From Microvirga lotononidis (GTDB lineage: Bacteria > Pseudomonadota > Alphaproteobacteria > Rhizobiales > Beijerinckiaceae), in NCBI RefSeq assembly GCF_034627025.1, contig NZ_CP141048.1, positions 979,501-1,043,500 of the forward strand: a stretch of DNA of 64,000 bases, given 5' to 3'. This document shows positions 57,189 through 64,000 of the stretch, in pieces. Both the position numbers and the translations under genes were made by a program. Under the pieces are notes generated by a model. That model ran no database searches, was not told the origin of the DNA, and was given only the letters and a program-made list of their open reading frames with translations. Each line of letters starts with the position of its first letter. Position 1 is the first letter of the stretch.

Positions 57189-57698
57189 ATGGCAAGCGGC
57201 AAGGCATCCTATGGCGAGATCGACCGGTTCGAGCGGCCGGTGTTCTCGGCCGTGATCCGTCCGCACCGGTCCCTGAGCCCGCAGGGCTTCAGGACCCTGA
57301 TGGTGCTGGTCTGCCTCACCTCGATCGTGGCGAGCCTGCCCTTCGTGATCATGGGGTTCTGGCCGGTGGCCGGCTTCTTCGGTCTCGATTTCCTGGGCCT
57401 CTACATCGCCTTCCGGGTCAGCTACCGCCAGGGCCAGGCCTTCGAGCTTCTGGAGCTGACGCCGATCCGGCTTCTGTTCCGCAAGGTGAGCCCCTGCGGC
57501 GACGTGAAGGATTGGCAGTTCAACCCGCTCTGGACCCGCATCGACCGCGAAATCGACGATGAGTACGGCATGCAGCACCTCTCGTTGAACTTCCGCAACG
57601 TGCATGTGGAAATCGCGCGCGACCTGTCTCCGCCGGAGCGGGAGACCCTGGCCGATGCCCTCGGACGGGCCCTGGCGGATGTGAAACGGGGTCATTGA
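57189..57698 (+). CDS. DUF2244 family membrane protein
   Basis: A 169-residue protein with two closely spaced hydrophobic segments (LMVLVCLTSIVASLPFVIMG and VAGFFGLDFLGLYIAFRV). A soluble C-terminal part rich in Trp and Phe follows (WQFNPLWTRIDREI). This is the DUF2244 pattern, an alphaproteobacterial inner-membrane family of unknown function. Its genes commonly lie beside nth in this group. The promoter must overlap that of nth because the start codons are only 20 bases apart. Confidence 0.88.
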   Translation: MASGKASYGEIDRFERPVFSAVIRPHRSLSPQGFRTLMVLVCLTSIVASLPFVIMGFWPVAGFFGLDFLGLYIAFRVSYRQGQAFELLELTPIRLLFRKVSPCGDVKDWQFNPLWTRIDREIDDEYGMQHLSLNFRNVHVEIARDLSPPERETLADALGRALADVKRGH

Positions 57699-58127
57699 GC
57701 AAAAAATTCCAGCCGTTTGGGGCCCGCAGCTTGCGCTGCGAGCCTTTCAGGAGATCGAGGGTGGCGCGACGGGCCGTCCGGCTCGCTGTGTTAAGTTAGC
57801 TAGAAGAACCCGACGGCTCCTCGCGCACGGTTCTTTTAGGCGTTTCGACTTGGACCAGCGCAGGGCTGCCAAGGGCCTCCTGCCGCCGGCTGCGTGACCG
57901 GCGGACAGGACCGTGCCGGATCCCACACCGTGCGACGCCTCGCGAAGCGCGCCCCTCGTCGGATCAGGCTGTGCAACGATATAGCCAAGGTCCACGCCCC
58001 TGTCAAGAACAAAGTGAGAACATAACGTTGCTCTCGGAGCCTTGCCGTCATGGCCGGGCCTGTCCCGGCCATGACGTGAGCAAGCGCCATCCCCTCTCCC
58101 GAGGGGGATGCCGGGAGACAATTGCTG
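57699..58127. other. Intergenic region with one perfect palindrome
   Basis: About 430 bases between two convergent genes. A palindrome of repeat family 1 sits at 58046-58076, CGTCATGGCCGGG-5-CCCGGCCATGACG, a 13-bp stem. Open frames in the region are Arg-rich and have no ribosome sites. I see no gene or tRNA here. Confidence 0.55.
58046..58076. repeat. Dispersed palindrome, family 1, copy D
   Basis: Arms CGTCATGGCCGGG and CCCGGCCATGACG around CCTGT, a perfect 13-bp stem. It is the cleanest single-unit copy of the family. Confidence 0.8.
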
Positions 58128-59051
58128 TCACGTCATCCGAGCGAGCCGCTGGCGGCCGGAAAGGCGGCGGTACTGGCGGCGCAGCCAGATCCAGCTGCCG
58201 GTGACCAGGAGGCCCAGGAGCGCGACCGACGTGACGAGATTCAGGATGGCGAGGGTGAAGCCGCCCCAGCTGCCCTCATGGATGAGACGCGGCCAGCTGC
58301 GGGGCATGGGAACGGCTCCCTGCCGGTTGAGGGCGTAAGTTCGCATTTCCCCGTCTTCGGCCACGCGGGCCACGAGGCCGCGGCCGAGGGGCCGGATCCA
58401 GCTCAGGGACGACAGGTCGTGTTCGACCGCGAGCACGCGCACCGCCTCCCGCAGGGGCAGAGGCGGGCCGGAGGCGGCGGAGGACGCTGGAGCGGGCGCG
58501 AAGGAGATACCGAACGCCAGGAGAAGGCCCGTCAGCGGGCTGAGGACGACGAGCGGCAGCAGAAACCAGCCCACGCCCTTATGCCAGCCGGGCAGCGTAT
58601 TGCGCAGCCTCGGCCAACCCATGAGAATTCCCAGGGAGGCGAGCGCGAGCATGGCGATCGTCGAGGCGATCACCAGCCACCCGCCCCGCAGGAGCAGGTG
58701 CTCGTGGATCTGACGCGCCGTTTCGAAAACGTCGGGGGACGACCTTGCCGCAAGGTTCACGGGTTCACCGGTCGCGAGATCGATCGCCACGCCGCCGCCG
58801 GGCCGCACCCCGGTGATCGTCAGCGTGTTCTCCTCCGGGCGCAGGACGAGAGCGCGCGCCGTGCCCTGCGGGTCGTACCGCTGGAGCAGTTCTTCGACCG
58901 TTTCCGCCGAGACGGAGCCCGACTTGATGGCGCTCTCCTCCACGATGGGCTCGAAGGAAAGGATTAACCCGGACACGATGACGGCCAGCAGCGGCAGGGC
59001 GAAAGTCAGGGCCACCCACCGATGCAGTCGCAGCAACAGAGCCTTGCTCAT
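58128..59051 (-). CDS. PepSY-associated TM helix domain protein
   Basis: A 307-residue inner-membrane protein with four hydrophobic segments arranged around periplasmic loops. It opens with the family motif MSKALLLRLHRWVALTFALP, followed by LAVIVSGLILSFEP. A PepSY-like loop, VEELLQRYDPQGTARALVLR, comes next, and then ETARQIHEHLLLRGGWLV. Such proteins often sit with siderophore receptors and may reduce or process iron chelates, but none is adjacent here. ATG 59051 removes 21 atypical residues from the longest frame; the ribosome site is weak. Confidence 0.82.
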   Translation of the reverse strand: MSKALLLRLHRWVALTFALPLLAVIVSGLILSFEPIVEESAIKSGSVSAETVEELLQRYDPQGTARALVLRPEENTLTITGVRPGGGVAIDLATGEPVNLAARSSPDVFETARQIHEHLLLRGGWLVIASTIAMLALASLGILMGWPRLRNTLPGWHKGVGWFLLPLVVLSPLTGLLLAFGISFAPAPASSAASGPPLPLREAVRVLAVEHDLSSLSWIRPLGRGLVARVAEDGEMRTYALNRQGAVPMPRSWPRLIHEGSWGGFTLAILNLVTSVALLGLLVTGSWIWLRRQYRRLSGRQRLARMT

Positions 59052-59184
59052 GGGCGGGTCCAACTCCGAGCACAAGGTGAGCCTCATGATCGTGCCGGCC
59101 GGGCAGGACCTCAAGTTAAGATCCCGTAATGTGCTGCGCCGGATCCGCCCAGGACGACCAGGAGCAGGGCGAAGCTTGAGCCTC

Positions 59185-60048
59185 TTATGCCCGCCCTCGG
59201 GCGCTTTTGGCCGTCTTCACGCGGTGCTCGATGAAGTTGCGGATCTCGCGGGTGCGGCGCTGCGGATCGAGGACCTCCGCGTCGACGCCGTGACGCCAGG
59301 CCAGATCGAAGCGGGCCGGATCCTTGTCGAGGGTGCTCAGGTCCTGCGCATAGGCCATGGCGTCCTCGGCGGTCCGGCAGAAGCCTTCCTTCACGAGGAT
59401 CTCGGTCCGGCGGCCCAGGATGACGGCAAGTTCGCCCAAGGAGAATTCCGGGTGATACTGCACGCCCCAGAACACGCCTCCGTCCTGGCGGATCTCGGCG
59501 GCCTGGACGGGAGACACGGCGTTGAAGGCCAGCACCGTGCAGTCGCCAGGCAGGGCCGTCACCATGTCGAGATGGATGGCGGGCGCGTCATACGCTGCGG
59601 GCCGCCCCTCGAGCAGAGGGTGGCTCCGCCCCTGGTCGGTGGCTGTCAGCTTGCGGGCCAGCCCCACCTCGCGCCCGAGAGGGTTGGGCCGTACGTCCCC
59701 GTCCGCCGCGACGGCCGCCACCTGCAGGCCCCAGCAGGAGCCGAAGGACGGGGTTCCGGACGCATAGACCGCCCGCATCAGGTCGATCTGGCTCAGGATG
59801 TCGGGGGTGCGGTCGTAGATGTTGAGATGCGACCCGGTCAGCACGATGCCGTCGTAGGATTGGAGCCCGGCCGCATCCGGCAGGTTCGCTCCCGGATCCG
59901 CCGGGAAGGCGATGTCGCAGACGGTCTCGCCCACGATGCCCTGAATCACCGCCGCATACGATTCCGACGGCATGAGTCCATAGGCTTCCTTGTGGGCCTG
60001 CCTTGCGCCCCGCGTATTGCCCTCGACCACCAGAAACCTTAAGCCCAT
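59185..60048 (-). CDS. Class I glutamine amidotransferase-like protein
   Basis: A 287-residue stand-alone GATase1 protein. The nucleophile is Cys105 in SFGSCWGLQVAAVAADG, and the triad His and Glu are in GVQYHPEFSLGE. VLTGSHLNIYD near 70-79 forms the oxyanion strand. Genes like it are annotated GMP-synthase-like, but no synthase domain is present, so it may hydrolyse a gamma-glutamyl amide, as PuuD-type enzymes do. The last 80 residues (LDKDPARFDLAWRHGVDAEV) are an extension with a conserved look. It is divergent from the EamA transporter gene. Confidence 0.83.
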   Translation of the reverse strand: MGLRFLVVEGNTRGARQAHKEAYGLMPSESYAAVIQGIVGETVCDIAFPADPGANLPDAAGLQSYDGIVLTGSHLNIYDRTPDILSQIDLMRAVYASGTPSFGSCWGLQVAAVAADGDVRPNPLGREVGLARKLTATDQGRSHPLLEGRPAAYDAPAIHLDMVTALPGDCTVLAFNAVSPVQAAEIRQDGGVFWGVQYHPEFSLGELAVILGRRTEILVKEGFCRTAEDAMAYAQDLSTLDKDPARFDLAWRHGVDAEVLDPQRRTREIRNFIEHRVKTAKSARGRA

Positions 60049-60124
60049 GCGTGTCACCCGCTTTCTTTCGTGCCGGTTTAGCCGAACGGCACACCGCCGC
60101 AAGCGTCATAAGGTCCACCCTCCG

Positions 60125-61030
60125 ATGAAATTTCTGCAAACGCTGCGGCAGGGGCTCTGGGGGCAGTCCTATCTGCTTTTGGTCCTCACCACGCTCATGT
60201 GGGCCGGCAACGGCATCGCCGGCCGGCTCGCCATCGGCGAAGTCTCGCCCATGGTGCTGACCTGCCTGCGCTGGGTGGTCGTGGTGGCGATCCTCATGCC
60301 GCTCGTGGGGCGGCAGCTCGTAGCCGAGCGGAAGACGTTCAGGGAGCGATGGCTCTACACTCTCGTCATGGGCGTCTCCGGCTTCACCGCGTTCAACGCG
60401 CTCTTCTATGCCGCCGCCCACCACACCAGCGCGGTCAACCTCACCATCTTCCAGGGTTCGATCCCGGTCTTCGTGCTCATCGGCATGATCGCCGTCTTCC
60501 GCGCCCGGGTGATTCCGCTCCAGATCATTGGCATGATCGTCACGCTGGTCGGCGTGATCACGGTCTCGGTCAAAGCCGACTGGGAGATCCTGAAGACGCT
60601 GGCGATCAATATCGGCGACGTGTGGATGCTGATCGCGTGCGTATTCTATTCGGTCTACACGCTGGGCCTGCGTTATCGCCCGGCGATGCCCGGCCTCGTG
60701 TTCTTCGCCGCCATGGCCCTCGTGGCCTTCGGCAGCTCCCTGCCCCTGGTCGGCGTGGAGATGCTCCAGGGGACCGCGCAGTTTCCCACGCCCAAGGGCT
60801 GGCTCATCCTGCTCTATGTGGCGCTCCTGCCCTCGCTGCTCTCGCAGATCTTCTTCATCCGCGGCGTGGAGCTGATCGGCCCGACCCGGGCCGGGCTTTT
60901 CGTCAACCTGGTGCCGGTGTTCGGCGCGCTGCTCGCCGTGGTCCTGCTCGGCGAGCCCTTCGCCCTCTACCACGCGATCGGACTGGCCCTCGTGCTCGGC
61001 GGCATCTGGCTGGCGGAGCGGCGGCGGTAA
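60125..61030 (+). CDS. EamA/DMT family transporter
   Basis: A 301-residue inner-membrane protein with ten hydrophobic segments in two EamA repeats. The first repeat opens LLVLTTLMWAGNGIAGRLAI. The second ends with the conserved GPTRAGLFVNLVPVFGALLA and LGEPFALYHAIGLALVLGGI. Drug/metabolite exporters of this type move amino acids, nucleosides or other small metabolites; the substrate here is unknown. The start is ATG 60125. Confidence 0.88.
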   Translation: MKFLQTLRQGLWGQSYLLLVLTTLMWAGNGIAGRLAIGEVSPMVLTCLRWVVVVAILMPLVGRQLVAERKTFRERWLYTLVMGVSGFTAFNALFYAAAHHTSAVNLTIFQGSIPVFVLIGMIAVFRARVIPLQIIGMIVTLVGVITVSVKADWEILKTLAINIGDVWMLIACVFYSVYTLGLRYRPAMPGLVFFAAMALVAFGSSLPLVGVEMLQGTAQFPTPKGWLILLYVALLPSLLSQIFFIRGVELIGPTRAGLFVNLVPVFGALLAVVLLGEPFALYHAIGLALVLGGIWLAERRR

Positions 61031-61062
61031 GCGAAGGGCCACGACAAGGATACTGCCCTCCC

Positions 61063-61145
61063 CGTCATGCCCGCACTTGTTGCGGGCATCCGCGCCTTTG
61101 CCGCCGTTCAAGACGTGCATGGCCGGGACAAGCCCGGCCATGACG
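61063..61145. repeat. Dispersed repeat, family 1, copy E (two units)
   Basis: CGTCATGCCCGCA-cttgt-TGCGGGCAT at 61063-61089 and GCATGGCCGGG-acaag-CCCGGCCATGACG at 61117-61145, separated by about 28 bases. It lies between the convergent EamA and purU genes. Confidence 0.75.
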
Positions 61146-61167
61146 ACAAAGGGTTTTCAGAAGGCCG

Positions 61168-62040
61168 CTAATCCGCGAACACCACTGTCTTGCGGCCGTT
61201 GAGGAGAATGCGGTCCTCCAGGTGGTAGCGCACGGCGCGGGCCAGCACGCGACGTTCGATGTCGCGGCCCTTGCGCACGAGATCCTCCGCCGAGTCGCGA
61301 TGCGTGATCGGCTCCACGTCCTGCGCGATGATCGGACCCTCGTCGAGATCGGACGTCACGTAATGCGCGGTCGCGCCGATCAGTTTCACGCCGCGGGCAT
61401 GGGCCTGGTGATAGGGCTTCGCGCCCTTGAAGCTGGGAAGGAACGAGTGGTGGATGTTGATGCAGCGGCCCGCGAGCTTCGCCGCGAGACCGTCCGACAG
61501 CACCTGCATGTAGCGCGCGAGCACCACGAGATCGGCCTTGGAGTCGCGAATGATCTCCCAGACCTGCGCCTCCTGTTCGAGCTTGGTGTCCTTGGTGACG
61601 GGAAGGCAGTGGAACGGCACGTCGCCCAGATCCACGTGGCTGTAGGTTTCGGCCGGATGGTTGGCGATCACGCCGACAGGCTCGAAGTCGAGCTCGCCGA
61701 TGCGCCAGCGATAGAGCAGGTCCGCCAGGCAATGGTCGAATTTCGAGACCAGCAGCATGACGCGTTGTTTGCGCCCCTGATCGCTCATCGTCCACGTCAT
61801 GCCGAGGCGTTCGGCGAGCGGCATGAAGCCGCTTCTCAGCGCTTCGATGTCGCTCTCGCCCGTCACGGGATTGAACACGACACGCATGAAGAAGCGATCC
61901 GTCTGCGTGTCGTCGTATTGCTGCGCGTCGAGAATGTTGAGGCCCGCCTCCGACAGATGCCCCGCCACGGCCGCCACGATGCCCGGACGATTCGCGCAGG
62001 CGAGAGTCAGGACGAAGCGTTGTGAGGGAATCGGCGCCAT
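61168..62040 (-). CDS. purU: Formyltetrahydrofolate deformylase
   Basis: Hydrolyses 10-formyl-THF to formate and THF, balancing one-carbon pools. A 290-residue protein with an N-terminal ACT domain ([20 protein letters not shown] near 8-27). The formyltransferase fold has [20 protein letters not shown], then [20 protein letters not shown] with catalytic Asn and His near 205-224, and [16 protein letters not shown] with the catalytic Asp. ATG 62040 has a GAGG site upstream. serA lies 28 bases upstream on the same strand, so serine and one-carbon genes probably share a transcript. Confidence 0.94.
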   Translation of the reverse strand: MAPIPSQRFVLTLACANRPGIVAAVAGHLSEAGLNILDAQQYDDTQTDRFFMRVVFNPVTGESDIEALRSGFMPLAERLGMTWTMSDQGRKQRVMLLVSKFDHCLADLLYRWRIGELDFEPVGVIANHPAETYSHVDLGDVPFHCLPVTKDTKLEQEAQVWEIIRDSKADLVVLARYMQVLSDGLAAKLAGRCINIHHSFLPSFKGAKPYHQAHARGVKLIGATAHYVTSDLDEGPIIAQDVEPITHRDSAEDLVRKGRDIERRVLARAVRYHLEDRILLNGRKTVVFAD

Positions 62041-62068
62041 GATGCGTTCCTCTTCGTTCCTGCGCGTC

Positions 62069-63661
62069 TTAGAACCGCACCGCGCGGGCGCGCTTGACCT
62101 GCGGGATCTCCTCGATCTTGCGCAGGAGTTCGTCCGACACGGGCTCGTCCACCGACACGAAGCAGATGGCATCGCCGCCGGGCTTGTCGCGGCCGAGCGC
62201 GAAGGTCGCGACGTTCACGCCGGATTCCCCGAGCAAGGTGCCGAAGCGTCCGATGAAGCCGGGCTTGTCGTCGTTGCGCACGTAGATCATGTTCGGCGCG
62301 AACTCGGCATCGACCATGATGTCGCGGATCTCGGTCACGCGCGGCTTGCCGTCCTGGAACACGGTGCCGCCCGCGTGGCGCGCCATGTCCTCCGCGTCGA
62401 CGATGATGCGGATGAAGCTCTCGTAATCGCGCGCCACGCTCTCGCGCTTGACCTCTTCCACCGTGATGCCGCGCTCGCGCGCGACGATGGGCGCCGACAC
62501 CATGTTGATGTCCTGCAGGAAGGGCCGCAGCACGCCCGTGACCGCCGCGGAGGTGAGCGCGCGGGTGTTCATCTCCGCGACGGCGCCCTCGTATTCGATG
62601 CGGATGCCCTTGATAGGCGCTTCCGTGAGCTGACCCAGGAAGGAGCCGAGCTTGTCGGCGAGCGCCACGAACGGCTTCAGGCGCGGCGCCTCCTCGGCGG
62701 TGATCGACGGGAAGTTCACGGCGTTCTGGATCGCGCCCTGCAGCAGGTAATCCGACATCTGCTCGGCCACCTGCAGGGCCACGTTCTCCTGCGCTTCCGT
62801 CGTCGCCGCGCCGAGATGCGGCGTGCAGACCACGTTGGGATGCCCAAAGAGCGGATTGGAGGTCGCAGGCTCCTCGACGAACACGTCGAAGGCAGCTCCC
62901 GCCACATGGCCGGAATCGAGCGCCGCGCGCAGCGCCGCCTCGTCGACGAGACCGCCGCGGGCGCAGTTGACGATGCGCACGCCCTTCTTGGTCCTGGCGA
63001 TGTTCTCGGCCGAGAGCACGTTCTTCGTCTTCTCGGTCATCGGCACGTGCAGCGTGATGATGTCGGCGCGGCGCAGGAGATCGTCGAGCTCTACCTTCTC
63101 CACGCCGATTTCGACCGCGCGCTCCGGCGACAGGAACGGATCGTAGGCGATCACCTTCATGCGCAACCCGATGGCGCGGTCGGCCACGATGGAGCCGATA
63201 TTGCCGCAGCCGATCACGCCGAGCACTTTGGCCGTGAGTTCGACGCCCATGAAGCGGTTCTTCTCCCACTTGCCGGCCTGCGTGGAGGCATCCGCCTGCG
63301 GGATCTGGCGCGCGAGGGCGAACATCATCGCGATGGCGTGCTCGGCCGTGGTGATGGAATTGCCGAAGGGCGTGTTCATGACGATGATGCCCTTCGCCGT
63401 GGCGGCGGGGATCTCGACATTGTCGACGCCGATGCCGGCGCGGCCGATCACCTTCAGGTTCTTCGCCTGTTCGAGGATCTTCGCCGTCACCTTGGTGGCG
63501 GACCGGATGGCGAGGCCGTCGTAGTCGCCGATGATCTGGCTGAGCTTTTCCTTGTCCTTGCCGAGATCCGGCTGGAAATCGACCTCGATGCCGCGATCCT
63601 TGAAGATCTGCACGGCGGCGGGAGAGAGAGCGTCGGAAATGAGAACGCGGGGAGCGGGCAT
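62069..63661 (-). CDS. serA: D-3-phosphoglycerate dehydrogenase
   Basis: First step of serine synthesis. A 530-residue long-form enzyme. The catalytic and NAD domains show [20 protein letters not shown] near 72-91, [19 protein letters not shown] near 146-164, and [17 protein letters not shown] with the active-site arginine. Later come [20 protein letters not shown] with the catalytic histidine, an intervening domain, and a C-terminal ACT domain ([20 protein letters not shown]) for serine feedback. ATG 63661 gives the standard [14 protein letters not shown] start. It follows serC on the same strand across a 180-base repeat-rich gap. Confidence 0.95.
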   Translation of the reverse strand: MPAPRVLISDALSPAAVQIFKDRGIEVDFQPDLGKDKEKLSQIIGDYDGLAIRSATKVTAKILEQAKNLKVIGRAGIGVDNVEIPAATAKGIIVMNTPFGNSITTAEHAIAMMFALARQIPQADASTQAGKWEKNRFMGVELTAKVLGVIGCGNIGSIVADRAIGLRMKVIAYDPFLSPERAVEIGVEKVELDDLLRRADIITLHVPMTEKTKNVLSAENIARTKKGVRIVNCARGGLVDEAALRAALDSGHVAGAAFDVFVEEPATSNPLFGHPNVVCTPHLGAATTEAQENVALQVAEQMSDYLLQGAIQNAVNFPSITAEEAPRLKPFVALADKLGSFLGQLTEAPIKGIRIEYEGAVAEMNTRALTSAAVTGVLRPFLQDINMVSAPIVARERGITVEEVKRESVARDYESFIRIIVDAEDMARHAGGTVFQDGKPRVTEIRDIMVDAEFAPNMIYVRNDDKPGFIGRFGTLLGESGVNVATFALGRDKPGGDAICFVSVDEPVSDELLRKIEEIPQVKRARAVRF

Positions 63662-63679
63662 GATGCACCTTATGAAATC

Positions 63680-63829
63680 CCTCTCCTCTCTGCGGGAGAG
63701 GGTGGCTTCGCGGAGCGAGGCCGGGAGAGGGGAAGAACGGGTCTTATGGATGGGCGAGGCAGCCCGTATCGAAAGCCGCCCCTCTCCCGCCCTGCTTTGC
63801 AGGGCACCCTCTCCCGCAGAGGGGAGAGG
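63680..63829. repeat. 150-nt inverted-repeat element between serC and serA
   Basis: The outer arms of 25 bases (63680-63704 and 63805-63829) differ at one position, built on CACCCTCTCCCGCAGA. Inner GGGAGAGGGG and CCCCTCTCCC segments lie on either side of a 60-base centre. It looks like a small non-coding dispersed element. It sits inside what should be a serC-serA transcription unit. Confidence 0.7.
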
Positions 63830-63840
63830 GCCATGCAGCA

Positions 63841-64000
63841 TCAAGCCGCTTTCGCGAGCTTCGCCTTTTCCTGCGCGAAGGCCCAGTCGAGCCAGGGCGT
63901 CAGGGCTTCGAGGTCGGATTGCTCGACCGTCGCGCCGCACCAGATGCGGAGGCCGGGAGGCGCATCGCGATAGGCGCCGATGTCGAGAGCGACACCCTCC
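63841..64000 (-). CDS. serC: Phosphoserine aminotransferase, C-terminal part
   Basis: The last 52 codons of a gene that continues beyond the right edge. The reading, [20 protein letters not shown], then [20 protein letters not shown] and a charged tail ending AKAA, matches the C-terminus of alphaproteobacterial SerC. SerC makes phosphoserine from 3-phosphohydroxypyruvate and glutamate, the step after SerA, and serC-serA linkage is usual in this group. Confidence 0.88.
   Translation of the reverse strand, partial: EGVALDIGAYRDAPPGLRIWCGATVEQSDLEALTPWLDWAFAQEKAKLAKAA

Noticed and set aside
57747..58121. A 124-codon minus-strand frame in the nth/DUF2244 to PepSY gap
   Set aside because: It runs through a perfect palindromic repeat, is Arg-rich and has no start signal.
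61799..63973. A 724-codon open frame on the plus strand opposite serA and purU
   Set aside because: It is antisense to two clear enzymes, is rich in Arg, His, Asp and Glu in the low-complexity way typical of GC-rich shadow frames, and has no recognisable domain.

Overview
The window is a 64 kb chromosomal stretch of a GC-rich alphaproteobacterium, most likely in the Rhizobiales (Hyphomicrobiales). A Methylobacteriaceae-like genome such as Microvirga or Methylobacterium is my best guess, but the genus is inference. The evidence is the set of lineage-typical families: TIGR02300 beside tRNA-Ala and aroA-cmk, an FzlA-type glutathione-S-transferase homologue next to queG and uppP, Hsp20 with a DUF1150 partner, DUF1194, DUF2244, DUF2243, an OlsB-like acyltransferase, a malic enzyme fused to a phosphotransacetylase domain, and a HisKA_2 kinase with its own receiver protein. 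Genes are dense and on both strands. I see no prophage, transposase, CRISPR array, rRNA or plasmid function.

Layout. 0-8.8 kb: a truncated metal-chelate binding protein, a lytic transglycosylase, an MFS transporter, secreted gamma-glutamyltransferase, RfbD, MetZ, DUF2243. 9-12.2 kb: a complete TRAP transporter. 12.3-12.84 kb: a cluster of very small genes ending in a clear terminator. 13-17.2 kb: a small membrane protein, an AraC regulator, an Hsp20/DUF1150 heat-shock operon, argH. 17.4-23.7 kb: a dipeptide ABC transporter co-directional with a dipeptidase. 24-28.1 kb: a polyamine-type ABC transporter. 28.3-34.4 kb: prolyl iminopeptidase, 3-hydroxybutyrate dehydrogenase, pxpB-pxpC, malate synthase G. 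34.6-38.7 kb: tRNA-Ala, TIGR02300, aroA-cmk, a VWA protein and methylglyoxal synthase. 39-48.7 kb: hrpB, a HAD hydrolase, a membrane-anchored DUF305 protein, maeB, mutS. 48.7-53.2 kb: a two-component pair whose sensor has a LOV-derived PAS domain without its photoactive cysteine, then YifB and an OlsB-like enzyme. 53.3-57.7 kb: queG, fzlA, uppP, nth. 58-64 kb: PepSY protein, glutamine amidotransferase, EamA transporter, purU, serA and the end of serC.

A recurrent theme is salvage of peptides and gamma-glutamyl compounds (Ggt, Dpp transporter plus dipeptidase, prolyl iminopeptidase, PxpBC) and of organic acids (TRAP transporter, malate synthase, malic enzyme, hydroxybutyrate dehydrogenase). 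Intergenic spaces carry two families of dispersed palindromes and a 150-nt inverted-repeat element inside the serC-serA unit.

No wholly new multi-gene system stands out. The best candidates for undescribed biology are the small-gene cluster at 12.3-12.84 kb, the cysteine-less LOV-type kinase with a coupled 24-codon ORF, the overlapping inverted repeats before the TRAP operon, and the perfect palindrome before metZ.
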